A stretch of 64,000 nucleotides of DNA from Pseudomonas sp. MWU13-2100 (GCF_023242365.1 NZ_JALLIX010000012.1:1-64000); one strand, 5' to 3'; counted from the stretch's first letter, positions 53,782 to 63,599 are shown. Numbers and translations: made by a program. The notes: generated by a model from the sequence alone, not told the origin.

Positions 53782-56376
53782 TCAGAACGGTAGTGGGAGG
53801 TCAGGTGCAACACGTTTCAATTGGGCGTGGAACACGTCCTTGATGCGCTGCAATTCGGCTTCGCTGTCGGCCTCGAAGCGCAGGACCAGCACCGGCGTGG
53901 TGTTGGAGGCGCGGACCAGGCCCCAGCCCTGGGGATAGTCGACCCGTACACCGTCGATGGTGGTCAGGTTGGCATCGCCCCAGTCGGCGTCGCGTTGCAG
54001 TGCATCAATGATGCTGAATTTGCCCTCGTCGGTCACATTGATATTGATTTCCGGCGTGGAAATATCGTTCGGGAAGGTCGCGAACAGCTCCTCGGCGCTG
54101 GATTTTTCCTGGCTGAGGATCTCCAGCAGGCGCGCGGCGCTGTAGATACCGTCGTCGAAACCGAACCAGCGTTCCTTGAAGAAGATATGGCCGCTCATTT
54201 CTCCGGCGAGCAGGGCGCCGCTTTCCTTCATCTTTTTCTTGATCAGCGAGTGGCCGGTTTTCCACATCACCGGACGACCGCCGTATTCGCGGATCAAGGG
54301 GGTCAGGCGACGGGTGCACTTGACGTCGAAAATGATGTCCGCGCCCGGGTTGCGCGCCACTACATCCTTGGCGAACAGCATCAGCAGGCGGTCGGGGAAG
54401 ACGATGCTGCCGGTGTTGGTCACCACGCCCACGCGGTCGCCGTCGCCGTCGAAGGCCAGGCCCAGGTCGGCATGGCTTTCCTTGACCTTGGCGATCAGGT
54501 CCACGAGGTTCTCGGGCTTGCCCGGGTCCGGGTGGTGGTTGGGGAAGTGGCCGTCGACCTCTTCGAACAGCGAGATCACTTCGCAGCCCAGGGCTTCGAT
54601 CAGCTTGGGCGCGATGACCCCGGCGGCGCCGTTGCCGCAGTCGACCACGACCTTGAGCTTCTTCGCCAGCACGATGTCGTTGCGGATCTGCTCGAAGTAT
54701 GGGGTGAGGATGTCGACCTTCTCGACGCTGCCCTTGCCGCTGCTCAGGTCATTGGTCTTGAGACGGGTGTGCAGGGCCTGGATCTGTTCGTTGGCCAGGG
54801 TGTCGCCGGCGATGACGATCTTGAAGCCGTTGTAGTTCGACGGGTTGTGGCTGCCGGTGAGCATTACCCCGGACTTGCCGGCCAGCACGTTGGCGGCGTA
54901 GTACAGCGCCGGGGTCGGCACCAGGCCGACATCGCTGACATGGCAGCCGCTGTCGTGCAGACCCTGGATCAGCTGCTGGACCAGCTCCGGTCCGGACAGG
55001 CGCCCGTCACGACCCACCGAAACGTTGGGTTCGCCCTGGGCCAGGCTCTGCGCGCCGATAGCGCGACCGATCCAGTAGGCGGTTTCGCCGTTCAGGGTCT
55101 CCGGGACCGTGCCACGGATGTCGTAGGCGCGGAAGATGCTGTCAGGGAAGCTCGGGATGGCCGGTGCGATGCTGTTCATGGTGTGGGGGGGCTCCGTTCC
55201 CAGGAAATCCTGGTGTTCGTCGAGAATATCGATATCGAGAATGTCGGTATCTTGGAACAGCGGATCGGCCCAGACGGCACTTGGCGTCACGGGCTGGATC
55301 GGCGCTGGGGCGCTGCGGATCGCAGGGCCTGGATCACTGCCGGCAGGCTCGGGATGACCATTGCGCAAGGAAAAGCGCGCCAGTTCCTGAGCCAGTGCAT
55401 TGAGGGCCGGCAGACTCAAGCTGAAGGCTTTGACGGCTTTGCCGCCGGAGAGTTCGCGAAACAACTGCTCCAACTGTCGGGCATCGCCGTCGATACGGGT
55501 CTGCAGGCGTTTGTGCGGCAGGTAGATGCCCAGCAGGGCGCCGCCCAGGGCGAGCAAGGCGGCGAGTGCCATCAAGGCGTAGGCGCTCAGGGGGTAGGAC
55601 AGTTTGAGCAAGGGGCCAGGGCTGAATTTCAGTACCCAGTTGGGGTTGCCAGTGCCAAAGGCAACGCTTTCGTCCGCTGTCGCCGTTCCGCGCTGATCCA
55701 ACACCTGTTCCGGGCTGCCGAGGACACTTTGCGTCAGGCGCAGCTCGCCGGTCTCCAGGTTCCAGGTGCCGAAGGGTTGGAGCAGTCGTTGCAGATCGAA
55801 GACCAGCAGCAGGGTGCCGCCGCTCTGGGGATCGGTGGGGGCCTTGAGCGCGGCCACGCTGTAGACCAGCCAGCGTTGGCCGATCTTGTAGGCTTCCGGT
55901 GCCGGGCGGGTGCCGCGCTCGGCGCGGGTGATCAGGTCCAGCGCCGAGAAATTCAGCGGCGCGGCGCGGTCATTGCTCGGTTGGGCCTGGCCGGGCAGGT
56001 AGAGTTGCGCGTCCACCAGGCCATTGGCGAAGCGCAGGCCGGCTTCCGCGGCCTTGACCTGATCGGCGTTCTGGCTTTGCAGGGCCTTGAGCAGCGAGGG
56101 ATCAAGGGCCGCGGCTTCGGTCTGCGCGATCAGGTCGTGGGTCGCCTGGCTCAGGCCCGCGGCCGCCACGGCGCCGGGATACTGCGCCAGGCTGCCGCGT
56201 AACGTCTGGCTCCAGGGTGCGACTACGCCAAACCATAGGAGCGCGGCGGCCAGGATCAACCCGCCGAGGGCAAGTAGCAGCCCCGGTAGCAGCGGGTTGC
56301 TGGCGTCGCCTGAAGGCGGATGGCCGTTGCTTTCGTGACCGCCGGCGGTCTTGGTACTGCGCTTGAAGCCTTTCAA
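53782..56376 (-). CDS. algC: Phosphomannomutase/phosphoglucomutase AlgC with membrane N-terminal extension
   Basis: AlgC interconverts mannose- and glucose-6-phosphate and -1-phosphate for LPS, alginate and rhamnolipid precursors. The C-terminal 465 residues (from an internal ATG at 55179, MNSIAPAIPSFPDSIFRAYD) are the classical enzyme, with phosphoserine loop VMLTGSHNPSNYNG, metal loop AFDGDGDRVGVV and sugar loop GEMSGHIFF. The frame continues upstream without stop for 399 residues: a helix (~28-50), a periplasmic-type domain (~52-265), a second helix (~267-290) and a linker. So either a membrane-bound 864-residue form or the short soluble enzyme, or both, may be made. Confidence 0.9.
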   Translation of the reverse strand: MKGFKRSTKTAGGHESNGHPPSGDASNPLLPGLLLALGGLILAAALLWFGVVAPWSQTLRGSLAQYPGAVAAAGLSQATHDLIAQTEAAALDPSLLKALQSQNADQVKAAEAGLRFANGLVDAQLYLPGQAQPSNDRAAPLNFSALDLITRAERGTRPAPEAYKIGQRWLVYSVAALKAPTDPQSGGTLLLVFDLQRLLQPFGTWNLETGELRLTQSVLGSPEQVLDQRGTATADESVAFGTGNPNWVLKFSPGPLLKLSYPLSAYALMALAALLALGGALLGIYLPHKRLQTRIDGDARQLEQLFRELSGGKAVKAFSLSLPALNALAQELARFSLRNGHPEPAGSDPGPAIRSAPAPIQPVTPSAVWADPLFQDTDILDIDILDEHQDFLGTEPPHTMNSIAPAIPSFPDSIFRAYDIRGTVPETLNGETAYWIGRAIGAQSLAQGEPNVSVGRDGRLSGPELVQQLIQGLHDSGCHVSDVGLVPTPALYYAANVLAGKSGVMLTGSHNPSNYNGFKIVIAGDTLANEQIQALHTRLKTNDLSSGKGSVEKVDILTPYFEQIRNDIVLAKKLKVVVDCGNGAAGVIAPKLIEALGCEVISLFEEVDGHFPNHHPDPGKPENLVDLIAKVKESHADLGLAFDGDGDRVGVVTNTGSIVFPDRLLMLFAKDVVARNPGADIIFDVKCTRRLTPLIREYGGRPVMWKTGHSLIKKKMKESGALLAGEMSGHIFFKERWFGFDDGIYSAARLLEILSQEKSSAEELFATFPNDISTPEININVTDEGKFSIIDALQRDADWGDANLTTIDGVRVDYPQGWGLVRASNTTPVLVLRFEADSEAELQRIKDVFHAQLKRVAPDLPLPF

Positions 56377-56446
56377 ATACTGCCTCCGAGAGGATCATCC
56401 TGAAATTCAACGCGCACCGTTCGGACCGGGCCGGGATCAGCTTAGG

Positions 56447-56902
56447 TCAATGGCTGCCCGAATGCCCGAAGCCGCCGGCACCGCGCTGGCTCTCGTCGAA
56501 GGTTTCGACCAGCTCGAAGTGCGCCTGGACCACGGGTACCAGCACCAGTTGGGCAATGCGCTCGCCGACGACGATGTTGAAGGCGGTCTGGCCACGGTTC
56601 CAGCAGGACACCATCAGTTCGCCCTGGTAGTCGGAATCGATCAGGCCCACCAGGTTACCCAGCACGATGCCGTGTTTGTGGCCCAGGCCGGAGCGCGGCA
56701 GGATCAGGGCGGCAAGGCCCGGGTCGCCGATGTACACCGACAGGCCGGTGGGGATCAGCAAGGTCTGGCCCGGCTCCAGTACGGTGTCCTGCTGGAGCAT
56801 GGCGCGCAGGTCGAGGCCGGCGGAGCCGGGCGTGGCGTACTGCGGCAGCGGGAATTCGCCGCCGATGCGCGGGTCGAGGATCTTGGCTTGCAAAGCGTGC
56901 AT
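56447..56902 (-). CDS. dut: Deoxyuridine 5'-triphosphate nucleotidohydrolase
   Basis: Dut hydrolyses dUTP to dUMP, keeping uracil out of DNA. The 151-residue protein has the trimeric dUTPase motifs: [14 protein letters not shown] (1), [15 protein letters not shown] (2), [13 protein letters not shown] (3) and a C-terminal [10 protein letters not shown] (5). It is 5 bp after coaBC, as in many Gammaproteobacteria. Confidence 0.97.
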   Translation of the reverse strand: MHALQAKILDPRIGGEFPLPQYATPGSAGLDLRAMLQQDTVLEPGQTLLIPTGLSVYIGDPGLAALILPRSGLGHKHGIVLGNLVGLIDSDYQGELMVSCWNRGQTAFNIVVGERIAQLVLVPVVQAHFELVETFDESQRGAGGFGHSGSH

Positions 56903-56907
56903 GAAAA

Positions 56908-58116
56908 TTAAACCTGGTTCAGTCGTTCGGCGATAAAGGACACCAGCTGGCGGGCAATCTTGCCCTTGCTGGTCTGGGCAAAGAGTGTCGCGTGGAGCTC
57001 GCGGTCGATCACGCTGCAGGCGTTTTCCTCGCTGTTGAAGCCAATGCTGGGGTTGGCCACGTCATTGGCGACGATCAGGTCGAGGTTCTTGTCCTTGAGC
57101 TTGCGCGCGGCGTAGTCGAGCAGGTGTTCGGTTTCGGCGGCGAAACCGACGCTGAACGGACGGTCGGCGCGGCTGGCAATGGTGGCCAGGATGTCCGGGT
57201 TACGCACCATCTGCAGCAGTAGGCCGTCGCCGTTCGTAGGGTCTTTCTTGAGTTTTTGCGGGGCAACGACTTCCGGGCGGTAGTCCGCGACCGCTGCCGA
57301 GGCGATAAACAGGTCGCAGGGCATGGCGGCTTCGCAGGCGGCGAGCATGTCGCGGGCGCTGACCACGTCGATGCGGGTCACCCGGTCCGGGGTCGGCAGG
57401 TGCACCGGGCCGGTGATCAGGGTCACCCGGGCACCGGCTTCCACCGCGGCTTCGGCCAGGGCGAAGCCCATTTTCCCGGAGCTGTGGTTGGTGATGTAGC
57501 GCACCGGGTCGATGTTTTCCTGGGTCGGGCCGGCGGTGATCAATACGTGTTTGCCGGTCATGGCCAGGTGCTGGAAGCAATCGGCGGCGCATTGCGCCAG
57601 GTCCGTGGCTTCGAGCATACGACCGAGGCCGACGTCGCCGCAGGCCTGGCTGCCGGAGGCCGGGCCGAAGACTTTCAGGCCACGGCTTTGCAGCAATTGG
57701 GTGTTGGCCTGGGTGGCCGGGTCGCGCCACATGGCCTGGTTCATCGCCGGAGCGATGGCCACGATGGCGTCGGTGGCGAGCACCAGGGTGGTCAGCAGGT
57801 CGTTGGCGATGCCCTGGGCCAGGCGTGCGATCAGGTCGGCGGTGGCTGGGGCGATCAGCACCAGGTCGGCCCATTTCGCCAGCTCGATATGGCCCATGGC
57901 GGCCTCGGCGGCCGGGTCGAGCAGGTCCAGGTGCACCGGATGCCCGGACAGTGCCTGCATGGTCAGGGGGGTGATGAACTCGCTGCCGCCGCGGGTCATG
58001 ACCACGCGCACTTCGGCGCCCTGGTCGAGGAGTCGGCGAACCAGCTCGGCGCTCTTGTAGGCAGCAATGCCGCCGCCGACGCCGAGAACGATGCGTTTCC
58101 GATACAGCCGCTGCAT
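56908..58116 (-). CDS. coaBC: Bifunctional phosphopantothenoylcysteine decarboxylase/synthetase CoaBC
   Basis: CoaBC carries out two steps of coenzyme A synthesis. The start at 58116 ([16 protein letters not shown]) gives 402 residues. The FMN-dependent CoaC half (~1-190) has [25 protein letters not shown] and the Cys in [10 protein letters not shown]. The CTP-dependent CoaB half has [20 protein letters not shown] and [11 protein letters not shown]. The longer upstream frame runs into the radC promoter region and is rejected. It is divergent from radC. Confidence 0.96.
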   Translation of the reverse strand: MQRLYRKRIVLGVGGGIAAYKSAELVRRLLDQGAEVRVVMTRGGSEFITPLTMQALSGHPVHLDLLDPAAEAAMGHIELAKWADLVLIAPATADLIARLAQGIANDLLTTLVLATDAIVAIAPAMNQAMWRDPATQANTQLLQSRGLKVFGPASGSQACGDVGLGRMLEATDLAQCAADCFQHLAMTGKHVLITAGPTQENIDPVRYITNHSSGKMGFALAEAAVEAGARVTLITGPVHLPTPDRVTRIDVVSARDMLAACEAAMPCDLFIASAAVADYRPEVVAPQKLKKDPTNGDGLLLQMVRNPDILATIASRADRPFSVGFAAETEHLLDYAARKLKDKNLDLIVANDVANPSIGFNSEENACSVIDRELHATLFAQTSKGKIARQLVSFIAERLNQV

Positions 58117-58249
58117 AGACCTGCCTTTTAGTCCGGTGATGGCTACCCCCGACGACGCCTCCCCAGGCCAGATCGGGGGTAAAAATGATGGGCTAAGATA
58201 ACACAGCGACCGCCAGGGAACAGCGGCGCCACAAGGACAGGGAGGTGGA

Positions 58250-58924
58250 ATGAGTATTCGTGATTGGCCGGCGGCGGAGCGGCCGCGAGAGAAATTACTG
58301 GAGCAGGGCGCGGCGAGTCTGTCGGACGCCGAGTTGCTGGCGATCTTTCTGCGCACCGGGGTCTCCGGCAAGAGTGCGGTGGACCTGGCCAGGCACCTGT
58401 TGAGCCGGTTCGGCAGCCTGCGCAATCTGCTGGAGTCCGACCAGCAGACGTTTGGTCGCCAGTTGGGCCTGGGGCCGGCCAAGTTCGCGCAATTGCAGGC
58501 GGTGCTGGAGATGGCTCGTCGGCATCTGGCCGAGCGGCTGCGCCGCGATTCGGTACTGGAAAGCCCGCGGGCGGTGCGCGATTACCTGAAGGCGATGCTG
58601 CGCCATGAGCCCCATGAGGTGTTCGCCTGCCTGTTTCTCGACAGCAAGCACCGGGTGTTGGCGTTCGAACCGTTGTTTCACGGTTCCATCGACAACGCCA
58701 GTGTCTATCCGCGGCAGGTGGTCAAGCGGGCACTGGCGCACAATGCGGCGGCGTTGATCCTGTGTCACAACCACCCTTCGGGGGTCGCCGAACCCAGCCA
58801 GGCCGATCATGTGCTGACCAAGCGGCTGAAAACGGCGCTGGAGTTCGTCGATGTGCGGGTGCTCGATCATTTTATCGTCGGCGAGGGCGAGCCCTTGTCG
58901 ATGATGGAGCGCGGCTGGATGTAA
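58250..58924 (+). CDS. radC: RadC/JAMM-domain protein
   Basis: The 224-residue protein has an N-terminal helix-hairpin-helix region ([20 protein letters not shown]) and a C-terminal JAMM metallo-domain with the intact motif [14 protein letters not shown]. RadC was once linked to DNA repair, but its true role is unresolved. It is transcribed divergently from coaBC, an arrangement conserved across Gammaproteobacteria. Confidence 0.95.
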   Translation: MSIRDWPAAERPREKLLEQGAASLSDAELLAIFLRTGVSGKSAVDLARHLLSRFGSLRNLLESDQQTFGRQLGLGPAKFAQLQAVLEMARRHLAERLRRDSVLESPRAVRDYLKAMLRHEPHEVFACLFLDSKHRVLAFEPLFHGSIDNASVYPRQVVKRALAHNAAALILCHNHPSGVAEPSQADHVLTKRLKTALEFVDVRVLDHFIVGEGEPLSMMERGWM

Positions 58925-58955
58925 CGGGATCGGGACGGCACCACGATTTTTTGTT

Positions 58956-58985
58956 GTAGGCGCCGAGCAAGCTCAGCTCCTACAG
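58956..58985. repeat. Single REP-like unit
   Basis: GTAGGCGCCGAGCAAGCTCAGC and CTCCTACAGGG form one short imperfect palindrome between the convergent radC and binding-protein genes. Confidence 0.55.
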
Positions 58986-59016
58986 GGATCGCGCCCACCG
59001 TCGTATCGTGTGGCGA

Positions 59017-60606
59017 TCAGGGTTTTACGCTGACCTTGGAAAAATCCTGCCGCCCGAACGGACTCACTGCATAGCCGTGGACATTCTTGCGCAGCAGGGC
59101 GAAGGCCGTCGGATGTGCCAGCGGCACCCACAATGCCTGCTGCTGGATCTGCGCCTGGGCCTGCTCATACAGCTTGCTGCGCACCCCTTGTTCACTGGTG
59201 GTCTTGCCGGCGCTGATCAACTTGTCCAGGCCCGCATCGCAGTAGCGGGCGAAGTTGGTGCCCGATTTCACCGCCGCACAGGAGAATTGCGGGGTCAGGA
59301 AGTTGTCCGGGTCGCCGTTGTCACCGGCCCAGCCCATGAACAGCAGGTCATGCTCGCCGGCCTTGGCTCGGCGGATCAATTCGCCCCATTCGATCACGCG
59401 GATCTGCGCCTGAATGCCGACTTCGGCGAGGTCGGCTTGCAGCAGCTGCGCGCCGAGGCTCGGGTTGGGGTTGAGCAGGCTGCCCGAAGGCCGTGTCCAG
59501 ATGGTGGTCTGGAAGCCGTCCTTGAGTCCGACCTTGGCCAGCAAGGCCTTGGCTTTTTCCGGGTCGTGGGCGTAGCCGGGCAGGTCCTTGGCGTAACTCC
59601 AGGTGTTGGGCGGGTACGGGCCGTTGGCGGCCTCGGCGGTTTCTTCGAACACGGCCTTGAGGTAGCTGGTCTTGTCGACGGCGAGGTTGATCGCCTGGCG
59701 CACTTCTGGCTTGTCCAGTGGTGGATGCTGGCTGTTGATGGCGAGGAAGGCAGTCATGAAGGCTGCGGTTCTTTCCACCTTGAGCGTCGGCTCTTTGCTG
59801 GCGGCCGCGACATCCAGGGGCTTGGGCGAGAGCGCGATCTGGCATTCATTGCGCCGCAGCTTCTGCAGGCGGACGTTGGCATCCGGGGTAATGGCGAAGA
59901 CCAGGCTGTCGACCGCCGGCTTGCCGGCGAAGTAGTCCGGGTTGGCGCTGTAGCGGATCGAGGCGTCCTTCTGGAACCGGCCGAACACGAACGGGCCGGT
60001 GCCGATGGGCTGGCTGTTGAGTTTTTCCGGGGTGCCCGCGCTCATCAGCTTGTCGGCGTATTCCGCCGAATAGATCGAGGCGAAGCCCATGCTCAGCGCG
60101 GCGAGGAAGGTCGAGTCGGGGTGATCGAGGGTGAAACGCACGGTCAGCGGATCAGTGGCCTCGATCCGTTTGATCAGGCTCGGCAGCTGCAGCGACTGGG
60201 CGTGGGGGAAGCCGCTCTGGGCGATCTGGTGCCAGGGGTTGGCCGGGTCGAGCATGCGCTCGAAGCTGAAGCGCACGTCGGCGGCGGTCAGGTCGCGGGT
60301 CGGCTTGAAGTAGTCGGTGTGATGGAATTTCACCCCCGGATGCAGCTTGAACTCATAGACCAGGCCGTCGTCGGACACGCTCCAGCTGTCGGCGAGGCTG
60401 GGCACCAGCTTGCCGCTGGCGGCGTCGAAGTCCACCAGGCGGTTCATCAGCACGTCGGCCGACGCGTTGGTGGTGGTCAGCGAGTTATACTGCACCACGT
60501 CGAACCCCTCGGGGCTGGCTTCGGTGCAGACGCTCAGGGTGCTGGCGGCCTGGGCCGGCAACCCGAGGAAGGGGACGAGCAATAGCGGTAGGGCAGCGAG
60601 ACGCAT
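59017..60606 (-). CDS. Periplasmic dipeptide/oligopeptide-type binding protein (SBP family 5)
   Basis: The 529-residue precursor has a signal peptide (LPLLLVPFLGLPAQA) and is a DppA-like solute-binding protein: TLSVCTEASPEGFD, TTTNASADVLMNRLVDFDAA, DYFKPTRDLTAADVRFSFER and FMGWAGDNGDPDNFL. It would bind a dipeptide or similar ligand for an ABC importer. No permease or ATPase gene is adjacent, so it probably serves a transporter encoded elsewhere. The Cys pair (CTEAS near residue 27 and CQIALS) matches the disulfide of DppA. Confidence 0.9.
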   Translation of the reverse strand: MRLAALPLLLVPFLGLPAQAASTLSVCTEASPEGFDVVQYNSLTTTNASADVLMNRLVDFDAASGKLVPSLADSWSVSDDGLVYEFKLHPGVKFHHTDYFKPTRDLTAADVRFSFERMLDPANPWHQIAQSGFPHAQSLQLPSLIKRIEATDPLTVRFTLDHPDSTFLAALSMGFASIYSAEYADKLMSAGTPEKLNSQPIGTGPFVFGRFQKDASIRYSANPDYFAGKPAVDSLVFAITPDANVRLQKLRRNECQIALSPKPLDVAAASKEPTLKVERTAAFMTAFLAINSQHPPLDKPEVRQAINLAVDKTSYLKAVFEETAEAANGPYPPNTWSYAKDLPGYAHDPEKAKALLAKVGLKDGFQTTIWTRPSGSLLNPNPSLGAQLLQADLAEVGIQAQIRVIEWGELIRRAKAGEHDLLFMGWAGDNGDPDNFLTPQFSCAAVKSGTNFARYCDAGLDKLISAGKTTSEQGVRSKLYEQAQAQIQQQALWVPLAHPTAFALLRKNVHGYAVSPFGRQDFSKVSVKP

Positions 60607-61056
60607 ATTCAGTATCCTTTGCAGGTCGTTGTCCCATCTGCGAGTGCAGTCTGGAAAAGTCCTACCCTAGAGGTATGGACGGCAATTGACTATCCCGTTT
60701 TTATCGGCTTTTTCAGTTTGCCTGCTTCCCCCAATATTTTCACCGCAAGCTTTGGCGGGCCTTTTGCGTCGGCGAACGGCATTGTGCGACGAGCGGCCTT
60801 TCAGGGCGCCAACCCCCGTTGCTGGCGTCCTGGCCGCTCATTTGCGCTGCGGCGCCGAGGTTTTAATCGTACTTGATGTTGTTGCATCTGAGTCTTTCTG
60901 GTATAAAGCAGCGCTCTTTTCTAGGGGCCCGGTTCCTTCGCTTGTAGGTGTAGCCGGTAAGACCCTTAAAGAAACGCGGCGCCTGGCGCCAAATGACTGA
61001 GAGATTAAGCGGCCAACCCATGCCGGGTTGGGCATGTGGTTTTAGAGGGCTGAGGC
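60607..61056 (+). promoter_or_regulatory. Upstream region of rpmB with sigma-70 promoter and leader hairpin
   Basis: In this 450-bp gene-free interval, TTGTTG (60879-60884) and TATAAA (60902-60907) are 17 bp apart, a good sigma-70 promoter for rpmBG. A GGCGCC-TGGCGCC palindrome follows near 60978-60990. CCAACCC (61013-61019) pairs with GGGTTGG (61025-61031) about 25 bp before the ATG. The last stem may be a ribosomal-protein autoregulatory site. The left 250 bp hold the start of the divergent binding-protein gene's control region and nothing else recognised. Confidence 0.7.
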
Positions 61057-61290
61057 ATGTCTAGAGTCTGTCAAGTTACCGGTAAGGGTCCGGTGACTGG
61101 GAATAACATTTCCCACGCAAACAACAAAACCCGTCGTCGTTTCCTGCCGAACCTGCAGCATCACCGCTTCTGGGTCGAGTCCGAGAAGCGTTTTGTGCGT
61201 CTGCGCGTGTCCGCCAAGGGCATGCGTATCATCGACAAGCGCGGCATTGATGTCGTGTTGGCCGAACTTCGTCGCGATGGCAAGGTATAA
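61057..61290 (+). CDS. rpmB: 50S ribosomal protein L28
   Basis: The 77-residue protein [20 protein letters not shown] is L28 of the large ribosomal subunit, strongly basic, with the typical [17 protein letters not shown]. It is cotranscribed with rpmG, 12 bp downstream. A GAGG ribosome site lies just upstream of the ATG. Confidence 0.98.
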   Translation: MSRVCQVTGKGPVTGNNISHANNKTRRRFLPNLQHHRFWVESEKRFVRLRVSAKGMRIIDKRGIDVVLAELRRDGKV

Positions 61291-61302
61291 GGGAGCTAAA
61301 TC

Positions 61303-61458
61303 ATGCGTGAATTGATTCGTTTGATCTCGAGCGCCGGTACTGGTCATTTCTACACGACTGACAAGAACAAGCGCACTACTCCGGACAAAATCGAGATCAA
61401 GAAATATGATCCGGTTGTTCGTAAGCACGTGATCTACAAGGAAGGCAAAATCAAGTAA
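61303..61458 (+). CDS. rpmG: 50S ribosomal protein L33
   Basis: This 51-residue protein starts [20 protein letters not shown] and ends [19 protein letters not shown], the full sequence of a zinc-free (Cys-minus) L33. Zinc-free forms lack the four Cys of the zinc-binding type, and none is present here. A GGGAG ribosome site is 7 bp upstream. Confidence 0.97.
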   Translation: MRELIRLISSAGTGHFYTTDKNKRTTPDKIEIKKYDPVVRKHVIYKEGKIK

Positions 61459-61476
61459 TTGATTTTGTTTTTCGAG

Positions 61477-61506
61477 AAAAACCCCGACTGGTTCGGGGTT
61501 TTTTTT
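61477..61506 (+). terminator. Intrinsic terminator after rpmG
   Basis: AACCCCGA (61480-61487) pairs with TCGGGGTT (61493-61500) around CTGGT, followed by six more T. This is a standard terminator about 20 bp after the rpmG stop. Confidence 0.92.
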
Positions 61507-61598
61507 CGCCTTTTTTCAGCCGGCTCCTGCCGTCTGCATGCCTGATTCCTACATTTTTCCCGTTGCGCCTTTCCTAGACTGGGGTAAACACCGAAAGG

Positions 61599-62999
61599 AT
61601 GCGGATGTGGAGAGCGCTCATGCTGATTGCGAGAATGTTTGGAATTCTGCTGCTGGTGGTCCTGGCGGCGGGGAGTATTGCGGTTTCGGCGGCGCCGTCG
61701 AAGGTTCAAGTCGGCACGGACGCCTATGTGCGCAGGATGATCGAGGCGACTCGGGCCGCCTGGCCCGCGCTGGCTGAATTCAACGAGGTCACCCATGTCT
61801 TCGCCGATATCCAGCTGTTGACCAGTAACGGGCGACGGGCCTGGTTGATGAGCGCTCACGGCGGGCAGGAGATCGACATGGCGGCCGTCAGGGTGCTTGG
61901 GCCGTCCTATGAATACAAGTCGTTCGACAAGTTCCGCTGGCAAGGTCGTCCGGCCGTTTTCGTGGGGATGGGCGAAGCGTTGCCCGAGGATGAGGTGCAA
62001 CGGCTGGAGGACCCGCAGGCGGTTCCCGAGCTGTTTGGCCTGGCGACTCACGAGGCCTTTCATTTTTATGCCGAGGCGGCTTGGGCGCATCATCCCGGGG
62101 CCGAGCGCAGCATCCGCTATCCCGCCGTTGCCGAGCCGCGGCTGTATCGCAACCAGATGATTCGTCACTTGCTGGCGGCAGTCCAGGGGGAAGCCGATGG
62201 GATGGCACGGGCCAGCTACTGGTATCGCCGCTGGTTGGGCGAGCATGCCGATGAGTCGACGCGCATACGCAATACCGATCGCTCCGAAGGCAGTGCCCAG
62301 TATGTGGAGTTGATTGCTCAACTGCTGGCACTCGGGCTGAGGCCGGAGACTGCCGAATGGCAAGCGCTGATGCTCAAGAAGCTGGGCCCATCGAGTCAGA
62401 CCGAGTTCCTGGCGGCCGATCATGAAAGTTATGCGCTGGGTGCCCTGGCAGGGCATCTGCTCGATCGCCGGGGTGTGAACTGGCTGCCTCGCGTTGCCAG
62501 GGGGGAAATGCCCGTGTCGATCCTCCTGGGTTCGGTTCCGCCCCTCGAGAACCCGCCTGACGAGTCCCTGGGGCGACGCCTGCGAAAAGCGATTGCCGAG
62601 ACCAATCGTCAGGCAGAACAAGCCTTCGAACCCTTTCTGCAGCGTTTCAATGATCCGACAGGCAAACACCTTCTGGTGCCGCAAGGAGCCATGCAGGGGA
62701 GTTTCGGACTCGGCAATACCTACCGTATCGCCACGCTGCCCGAAAAAATTGAAACCGGAGTCGATGCCCGGTTCGCCTTGAGCGACGGTCGAATCGACCT
62801 CCGGACGGCGACGGTGGCTTCCCGGATCAAGGAGGACTGTGGTCGGGAGGATTTCTACTGGATCCTGGCCTTGACCGAAGCCGAGTTCGAGGAAACTGCC
62901 GAGGGGCGCCTGCGTCTCGAGCGCGATGACCTCCAGTTGGATATTCCCTATCCGCTCAAGTCCACCCAGGACCCACGGTCCTGGTGCGTCCAGGTCTGA
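61599..62999 (+). CDS. Predicted exported HExxH zinc metallopeptidase, uncharacterised
   Basis: The 466-residue protein has an N-terminal signal or anchor helix (MFGILLLVVLAAGSIAVSAA, ~13-32). Near residue 153 it reads LATHEAFHFYAE, a clean HExxH zinc-binding motif. EGSAQYVEL about 72 residues later offers a Glu that could be the third ligand, as in gluzincins. The C-terminal ~120 residues look beta-rich. It has no clear relation to flanking genes. ATGs at 61599, 61605 and 61620 are all possible; the first is used because of AAAGGA just upstream. The protease call rests on motif and export signal only. Confidence 0.6.
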   Translation: MRMWRALMLIARMFGILLLVVLAAGSIAVSAAPSKVQVGTDAYVRRMIEATRAAWPALAEFNEVTHVFADIQLLTSNGRRAWLMSAHGGQEIDMAAVRVLGPSYEYKSFDKFRWQGRPAVFVGMGEALPEDEVQRLEDPQAVPELFGLATHEAFHFYAEAAWAHHPGAERSIRYPAVAEPRLYRNQMIRHLLAAVQGEADGMARASYWYRRWLGEHADESTRIRNTDRSEGSAQYVELIAQLLALGLRPETAEWQALMLKKLGPSSQTEFLAADHESYALGALAGHLLDRRGVNWLPRVARGEMPVSILLGSVPPLENPPDESLGRRLRKAIAETNRQAEQAFEPFLQRFNDPTGKHLLVPQGAMQGSFGLGNTYRIATLPEKIETGVDARFALSDGRIDLRTATVASRIKEDCGREDFYWILALTEAEFEETAEGRLRLERDDLQLDIPYPLKSTQDPRSWCVQV

Positions 63000-63362
63000 T
63001 CAGGCCTTCTGTTCGAAGACCACGTAGATCTTGCGGCAATGTTCCAGCACCTCCCAGGTGCCCTTGAAGCCCGCCGGAATCACGAAGCGATCGCCGGCAC
63101 GCAGGGTCTTGGCGTTACCCTCTGCGTCGCGCAACACCGAGACGCCCTGGACGATTTCGCAGTATTCATGCTCGGTGTAGTTCACCGTCCACTGGCCTAC
63201 CGCGCCTTCCCAGACGCCGGCATTCATCTGCCCGCAGGGACTGCCATAGTGGTTATAGATCGTCTGCTCGGGATCGCCCTTGAAGACTTTCTCCGCTGCC
63301 GGGCGAAAACGTTCCGGCGCGGGGGTGGCTTCGCTGAAATCGACGATGTCCTGGATGCTCAT
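63000..63362 (-). CDS. Cupin-domain protein
   Basis: The 120-residue protein starts MSIQDIVDFSEATPAPERFR. Cupin motifs are visible (WTVNYTEHEYCEIVQGVSVL, then LRAGDRFVIPAGFKGTWEV). It matches small cupins found next to kauB-type aldehyde dehydrogenase and aminotransferase genes in Pseudomonas amine catabolism. The start at 63362 is chosen for the conserved beginning; a frame open 69 bp further upstream is discounted. It is divergent from the dehydrogenase. Confidence 0.85.
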   Translation of the reverse strand: MSIQDIVDFSEATPAPERFRPAAEKVFKGDPEQTIYNHYGSPCGQMNAGVWEGAVGQWTVNYTEHEYCEIVQGVSVLRDAEGNAKTLRAGDRFVIPAGFKGTWEVLEHCRKIYVVFEQKA

Positions 63363-63599
63363 GGTGCTCTTCCTCTGCGATGGCGGGCCTTGGGGCGGAA
63401 GGTCCGAGTCTATGTTTATTAAAACGAACATGGCAACGGCGTTTGACGACCTTGTGTCAAATATATTGAAACTTTAGGTGCCGCTGGTTTAGGGTGGTGG
63501 GTGCCATGGGCCAAAATCTGGGCCTGTTGGGCAGAATTCCGAACGGTGCTGGCGCAAGAGCGCATGGCTCCAGTATTTCAATAAGAGGAGGACACTCGA

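Noticed and set aside
53821..56202. 793-codon plus-strand open frame
   Set aside because: It is antisense to algC; the translation is low-complexity and has no recognisable domain.
63550..63580. Sigma-54 promoter for kauB
   Set aside because: TGGCGCAAGAGCGC has nine rather than ten bases between GG and GC.
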